Notes under the pieces: model-generated
The model's database searches: none
Seen by the model: the letters and a program-made list of their open reading frames with translations, nothing else
What the model was told of the DNA's origin: nothing
DNA from: Larkinella knui
GTDB lineage: Bacteria; Bacteroidota; Bacteroidia; Cytophagales; Spirosomataceae
NCBI RefSeq assembly: GCF_003858645.1
Contig: NZ_RQJP01000001.1
Coordinates: 1,426,001 to 1,490,000, forward strand
Direction of reading: 5' to 3'
Length of the DNA: 64,000 bases
Shown here: positions 60,514 through 64,000 of the stretch, piece by piece
Numbering within the stretch: position 1 is the stretch's first letter
Layout: every line of letters starts with the position of its first letter
Position numbers and translations under genes: made by a program

Positions 60514-60969
60514 ATGAAAAGAACATTTGCGTATCTGATGACTGCCTTTGTGGCAACTGCCCTGGCCGTTACATCCTGCTCACCCATTAAAGATGCCCCT
60601 GATAAGAAAGATACGGTTGATTTTGTGGCAACCTTGAACGGCGCTCAGGAAGTGCCTTCCACTCCTTCAGCCGCAACCGGCACAATGACAGGCTCTTATA
60701 ATAAAGCGACCAAGGAGTTAAGTTATACGATTAATTATACCGGAATAACACCGAACGCGGGTCATATCCACCTGGCTCCGGGCGGCCCCGGCACCAACGG
60801 GGGCGTTATTATTCCCTTTGCGTCATTGACCAGCCCGATCAGCGGAAAAAGTATTCTCAAACAGGATCAGGAAAATGCCCTGATGGAAGGCCGGCTTTAC
60901 GCCAATCTGCACACAACCCTGTTTCCGGGTGGTGAAATTCGGGGTAACATCATGCGGAAAGAATTTTAA
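60514..60969 (+). CDS. CHRD-domain lipoprotein
   Basis: This 151-residue protein has lipobox VTSC (Cys22) and one CHRD domain: FVATLNGAQEVPSTPSAATGTM, LSYTINYTGITPNAGHIHLAPGG, then LTSPISGKS and LYANLHTTLFPGGEIRGNI. The domain is a beta-sandwich originally seen in chordin. A periplasmic or surface role is expected. A strong terminator follows. Confidence 0.9.
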   Translation: MKRTFAYLMTAFVATALAVTSCSPIKDAPDKKDTVDFVATLNGAQEVPSTPSAATGTMTGSYNKATKELSYTINYTGITPNAGHIHLAPGGPGTNGGVIIPFASLTSPISGKSILKQDQENALMEGRLYANLHTTLFPGGEIRGNIMRKEF

Positions 60970-60985
60970 AACCGCCTGAAGGCAC

Positions 60986-61023
60986 GAAAAAAAAGCGATC
61001 CTTTTCGGGATCGCTTTTTTTTC
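60986..61023. terminator. Bidirectional terminator between CHRD and T9SS cargo genes
   Basis: A near-perfect stem of about 15 bp (AAAAAAAAGCGATCC at 60987-61001 and GGATCGCTTTTTTTT at 61008-61022) serves both converging genes. Confidence 0.85.
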
Positions 61024-61028
61024 GTGTG

Positions 61029-63275
61029 CTAGCGAAGTAACGTCACCGTTCCTTTGTACGAACGATTCGTATATTGAATCAGGTAAAAATACTGGCCGGT
61101 CGGATAATCGGCTCCGTCCCACTGGAAAAACCGGCTGGTAGACGAAAAAACCGTTTTCCCCCAGCGGTTCATCACATCGACCCGGCGAAACTGATCGGCG
61201 CAATTGTCCTGCGGTAAGTTCGGAACGCTGAAAACGTCGTTTTTGCCGTCACCATTGGGCGTAATGACGTTGGTGATCGTAATGGTATAGTCTACCGGGA
61301 TGTCCTTCACCACGAAAGTCACGCGGGTTGTATCGTATAGAGTGGGGCAGCTGCTGTCCTGTGTGATAAAATCCAGTTCGAACGTGGCCTTGTCTTTGCC
61401 CTGCAAAACCCCGCAGTCCGGTTGCCAGACGAAGGGGGAGGTTAGCGGACCCGGACCGGTTTTGTTCTGAAATTGCATTCCCAGGCTTTTCCAGTCGAAG
61501 TTTTTTCCAACCGCCGTTAATTGAAGGACTTCCGGATCAACATCCTCCGCAATGACATCGAAGCGAACCGCTGCCGGCACCGAGTCGCCGTGGGTTATGG
61601 TCAACTCGACGACCGGATTCGGGAGCGTAGTCCGAACTGTTGGGGGCCGACTGGTTTCGGGGGCGGCTTTCAGGCGAACCGTTACCGTGTCGCGCAGATT
61701 GCGGTTACAGCGGGTGTCGGTGACGATAAAATCAACGATGTACTCGGCGTTCCTGACCTGTTCACACCGGGGCGTCCAGTTAAATTGCTGACTAACTGAT
61801 CCTTGTCCTGAAACGGCGGAAAAACTCATGCCTACCTGAGCGAGATTGAAACCGCGTCCGACGGCAACGAGCGTAATCATATCCTGATCGATGTCGGTTC
61901 CCAAAACCTTAAACTGGAGCGTTTTGCCCGCCTGAACGGTCGTCTGATTACCGGGCAGCGTCGTTTCCGCATCCGGTTTTCGGTTGAGCTCCGGGACTAG
62001 TAGCAAGCTCACCACGAGCGTATCTTTTAATCCCTGCGGACAGCCTTCGTCCGTGGCAATCAGAGCCAGTTGCAACGGTTTTCCATCGGCCAGGCATTTA
62101 TCAAAACAGATGCGGGTACGGATCGTATCCCCTGATGATCGAATCAGGACCTCGTCCGGCGAAAACGTGATGCCCTGTGCCGGTCCGTTCAAAACCGACA
62201 TTTTTACCCGCTGGTTGGCATCGCGATCGGTAATGTAGATATCGAGGCAATTGGCGTCTTTATCGGTTAATTTCAATACCGTTCCTTCCTTGTAAAATGC
62301 CACCTGCCCGGCTTGCCGCATCGCCACCGAAGGCGGATTATTCTTTTGACAATCAATTACTTTCAGCTGGAAATCCCGGCGGACAAGCCCAATTTTTTGC
62401 CAGACACCCGACGCATTTTTCCGGTATTCGTCGACCTGTACGCAAAAAACGAACAGACCCACCTGTCCGGCCGTAACCGTTAGCAAACCGGTACGGGCGT
62501 CGACGCGCAGGGGCGCTGGTCCCGGTATGGCCCGATCCTGATTCAGGCCACTGCTCCACCGAACTTCGGGATAAGCCGAACTGGGAATGGCAACCTGGGG
62601 GCGGGGATTGGCCGACGTACTGAACCCATTGTACGGGGTAACCAGGCGATAGGCCAGACTGTCACCGTCCGGATCGGTTGCGCCAAAATCGAACGCAAAA
62701 GGCTGATTGACACAGATATAATCACCCTGAACGGGTCGAAAAGCCGGAGAAGAGTTGATCAAATCCGTAGTTCCTGACCGTTGCGCCGGAAATTCCAGGT
62801 AAAAAGTGGACCCGGCCATGCCCGGATTCTGAATATTACTGATGGAATTATTCCGGCAACACCGTTCCCACACCATGTAGTAGCCCCGCGGATCGTTGAA
62901 CGCATTCATGTTAAAAACGACCAGCCCGCTGTAGCGAAGTAAACGGGTCATGAGCGTAGGCAGCGCACACTCCGGCTTGGTATAATCGACGGGACGAGAG
63001 CTTACCTGGGGAAGTTCAACCGATCCGATAAAGGCATTGTCCCCTTTGCGGTAAATAAAAATAACAACGGTGGGATCTTCGGCTTGCGGATTGCCGTTTA
63101 AAGCATCGAAATAAAGGTTCAGATTAATTTGATGGGTATACGAACTCTGATTGGTCACCCGTTTCAACTCCAACTCTCCGCCAACGATGTGGGTAGCCCG
63201 GGCCGCTACGACCAGACCAATCCAGCACCAGACGAACCAACTACACCAGGCTGTAATCCGATAAAACTGTTTCAT
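61029..63275 (-). CDS. T9SS type B sorting protein, gliding-associated C-terminal domain
   Basis: This 748-residue secreted protein has a signal peptide (to AARA). The N-terminal region includes THIVGGELELKRV. Several Ig-like/cadherin-like domains follow, with repeated DPDGDSLAYRL and D-x-D-x-D stretches (calcium-binding-like). The C-terminal CHU_C/TIGR04131 domain is TPNGDGKNDVFSVPN then VDVMNRWGKTVF and WDGADYPTGQYFYLI, ending KGTVTLLR. That domain marks it as a cargo exported by the type IX system and fixed at the surface. Function: adhesin or gliding-related. Confidence 0.88.
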   Translation of the reverse strand: MKQFYRITAWCSWFVWCWIGLVVAARATHIVGGELELKRVTNQSSYTHQINLNLYFDALNGNPQAEDPTVVIFIYRKGDNAFIGSVELPQVSSRPVDYTKPECALPTLMTRLLRYSGLVVFNMNAFNDPRGYYMVWERCCRNNSISNIQNPGMAGSTFYLEFPAQRSGTTDLINSSPAFRPVQGDYICVNQPFAFDFGATDPDGDSLAYRLVTPYNGFSTSANPRPQVAIPSSAYPEVRWSSGLNQDRAIPGPAPLRVDARTGLLTVTAGQVGLFVFCVQVDEYRKNASGVWQKIGLVRRDFQLKVIDCQKNNPPSVAMRQAGQVAFYKEGTVLKLTDKDANCLDIYITDRDANQRVKMSVLNGPAQGITFSPDEVLIRSSGDTIRTRICFDKCLADGKPLQLALIATDEGCPQGLKDTLVVSLLLVPELNRKPDAETTLPGNQTTVQAGKTLQFKVLGTDIDQDMITLVAVGRGFNLAQVGMSFSAVSGQGSVSQQFNWTPRCEQVRNAEYIVDFIVTDTRCNRNLRDTVTVRLKAAPETSRPPTVRTTLPNPVVELTITHGDSVPAAVRFDVIAEDVDPEVLQLTAVGKNFDWKSLGMQFQNKTGPGPLTSPFVWQPDCGVLQGKDKATFELDFITQDSSCPTLYDTTRVTFVVKDIPVDYTITITNVITPNGDGKNDVFSVPNLPQDNCADQFRRVDVMNRWGKTVFSSTSRFFQWDGADYPTGQYFYLIQYTNRSYKGTVTLLR

Positions 63276-63343
63276 TCAAATACGATTAGGGTTGTCGAAA
63301 CCAAAATACGGTGCTTAATTTACAGAATTTATTACAGTATATT

Positions 63344-64000
63344 ATGTCTCGAAAGACCCAAAAGATAGTGGAACGGTTGCAAGCGATTCGCATTGACGAT
63401 GTTGCCGCCGAAGGAAAGTGTCTGATTCGTACCGATGAAGGAATTATATTTGTAGAAGGTCGTTCGGGAGGCCCCGCACCGGCGCCCGGCGATGTGGTCG
63501 ATATTCGCGTGGTGAACCGGAAAAAGCAATACCGGGAGGCCGTGGTCGAGAAAATACACGCGTATGGGCCAAGCCGGGCGGAACCGTTCTGTCCGCATTT
63601 TGGAACCTGCGGAGGGTGTAAATGGCAGCATATCCGGTACGACGAACAGCTTCGTTTCAAAGGCCAGCAGGTTTTCGATCACCTGACGCGAATCGGCAAG
63701 GTGCAATTGCCCGCCATTGAGCCGATTTTGCCGTCCGCTCAGACCACCTATTACCGGAATAAACTCGAATTTACCTGCGCAGAGGGCCGCTGGATATCGG
63801 CGGAGGAAATCCGGTCCGGGATGTCGGTCGACAAGCGGGCGGTGGGTTTTCACATTCCCAAGCGGTTTGATAAAATCCTGCCCATTCAGCATTGTTACCT
63901 GCAACCCGATCCTTCGAATGCCATTCGCCTGGCCGTAGCCGATTATGCATTCCAGCACGGGTTTACCATGTATAACCTGAATACTCACGTAGGTTTTCTG
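63344..64000 (+). CDS. rlmD: 23S rRNA m5U1939 methyltransferase RlmD (3' end outside)
   Basis: 219 codons are visible to the right edge with no stop. The N-terminal TRAM domain is about residues 1-65. The iron-sulfur cluster cysteines are in PFCPHFGTCGGCKWQHI, the insert YYRNKLEFTCAEGRW follows, and the methyltransferase domain begins near HIPKRFDKILPIQHCYL. This is the RlmD/RumA or a close TrmA-like member; the FeS motif is consistent with RlmD. It is cut off by the window. Confidence 0.85.
   Translation, partial: MSRKTQKIVERLQAIRIDDVAAEGKCLIRTDEGIIFVEGRSGGPAPAPGDVVDIRVVNRKKQYREAVVEKIHAYGPSRAEPFCPHFGTCGGCKWQHIRYDEQLRFKGQQVFDHLTRIGKVQLPAIEPILPSAQTTYYRNKLEFTCAEGRWISAEEIRSGMSVDKRAVGFHIPKRFDKILPIQHCYLQPDPSNAIRLAVADYAFQHGFTMYNLNTHVGFL

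Overview
The window reads as chromosome of a Cytophagales bacterium (Bacteroidota, most like the Spirosoma/Larkinella group). The signs are gldC, a gliding/T9SS type B C-terminal domain protein, glutamine synthetase III, sugar MFS and GH109-like genes, DUF4197/DUF3127/DUF4136/DUF4159/DUF6728 proteins, a propeller-type hybrid histidine kinase, and many -7 boxes of the form TAnnTTTG. Genus is inferred, not proven.

Layout. 1-6.2 kb (minus): a dense operon of a sigma-70-like factor, two paralogous one-pass membrane TPR proteins that look like anti-sigma partners, a secreted S8-protease lipoprotein and a TPR-CHAT protein cut by the left edge. A receiver-only response regulator sits on the opposite strand between the two paralogues. 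This is the best candidate for an undescribed system, probably a proteolytic signalling or stress/conflict cascade. 6.2-9 kb: secreted protein, LuxC-like acyl-CoA reductase, ferredoxin. 9-17.6 kb: nitrogen genes (beta-barrel porin, Amt, glutamine synthetase III) interrupted by mtaB and an LTA-synthase-like membrane enzyme on the other strand. 17.7-29.9 kb: housekeeping and conserved genes (M28-like membrane protein, rsmE, DUF4159, desaturase, deoxyribonucleotidase, E2 acyltransferase, cinA, gldC and small conserved genes). 30-38.5 kb: ispG, a sugar kinase plus sugar MFS pair, two Tat-signal sugar-related proteins, queD-folE. 38.6-47 kb: CDF transporter, NUDIX, LysE, GH3, surE, GNAT, trhO, dNK, SRAP. 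47.3-51.5 kb: a 1391-residue hybrid two-component sensor.

51.56-56.05 kb is a decayed integrative element. A 15-bp copy of the 3' end of tRNA-Leu(GAG) lies at each end, fragments of a tyrosine recombinase lie just inside the distal end, and the cargo is a lipoprotein plus a beta-barrel protein with gene debris around them. 56.1-64 kb: tRNA-Leu, elbB, DUF3127, DUF4136, two identical tRNA-Lys genes, TPR/SH3-like protein, SDR, CHRD lipoprotein, a large T9SS type B cargo protein and the start of rlmD.

A recurring structural theme is a set of intergenic inverted repeats built of degenerate 7-nt units (about ACTCTTM on one strand) at gene 3' ends. In two convergent pairs the arms supply stop codons. 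All function calls rest on reading motifs and family memory; no database search was run.
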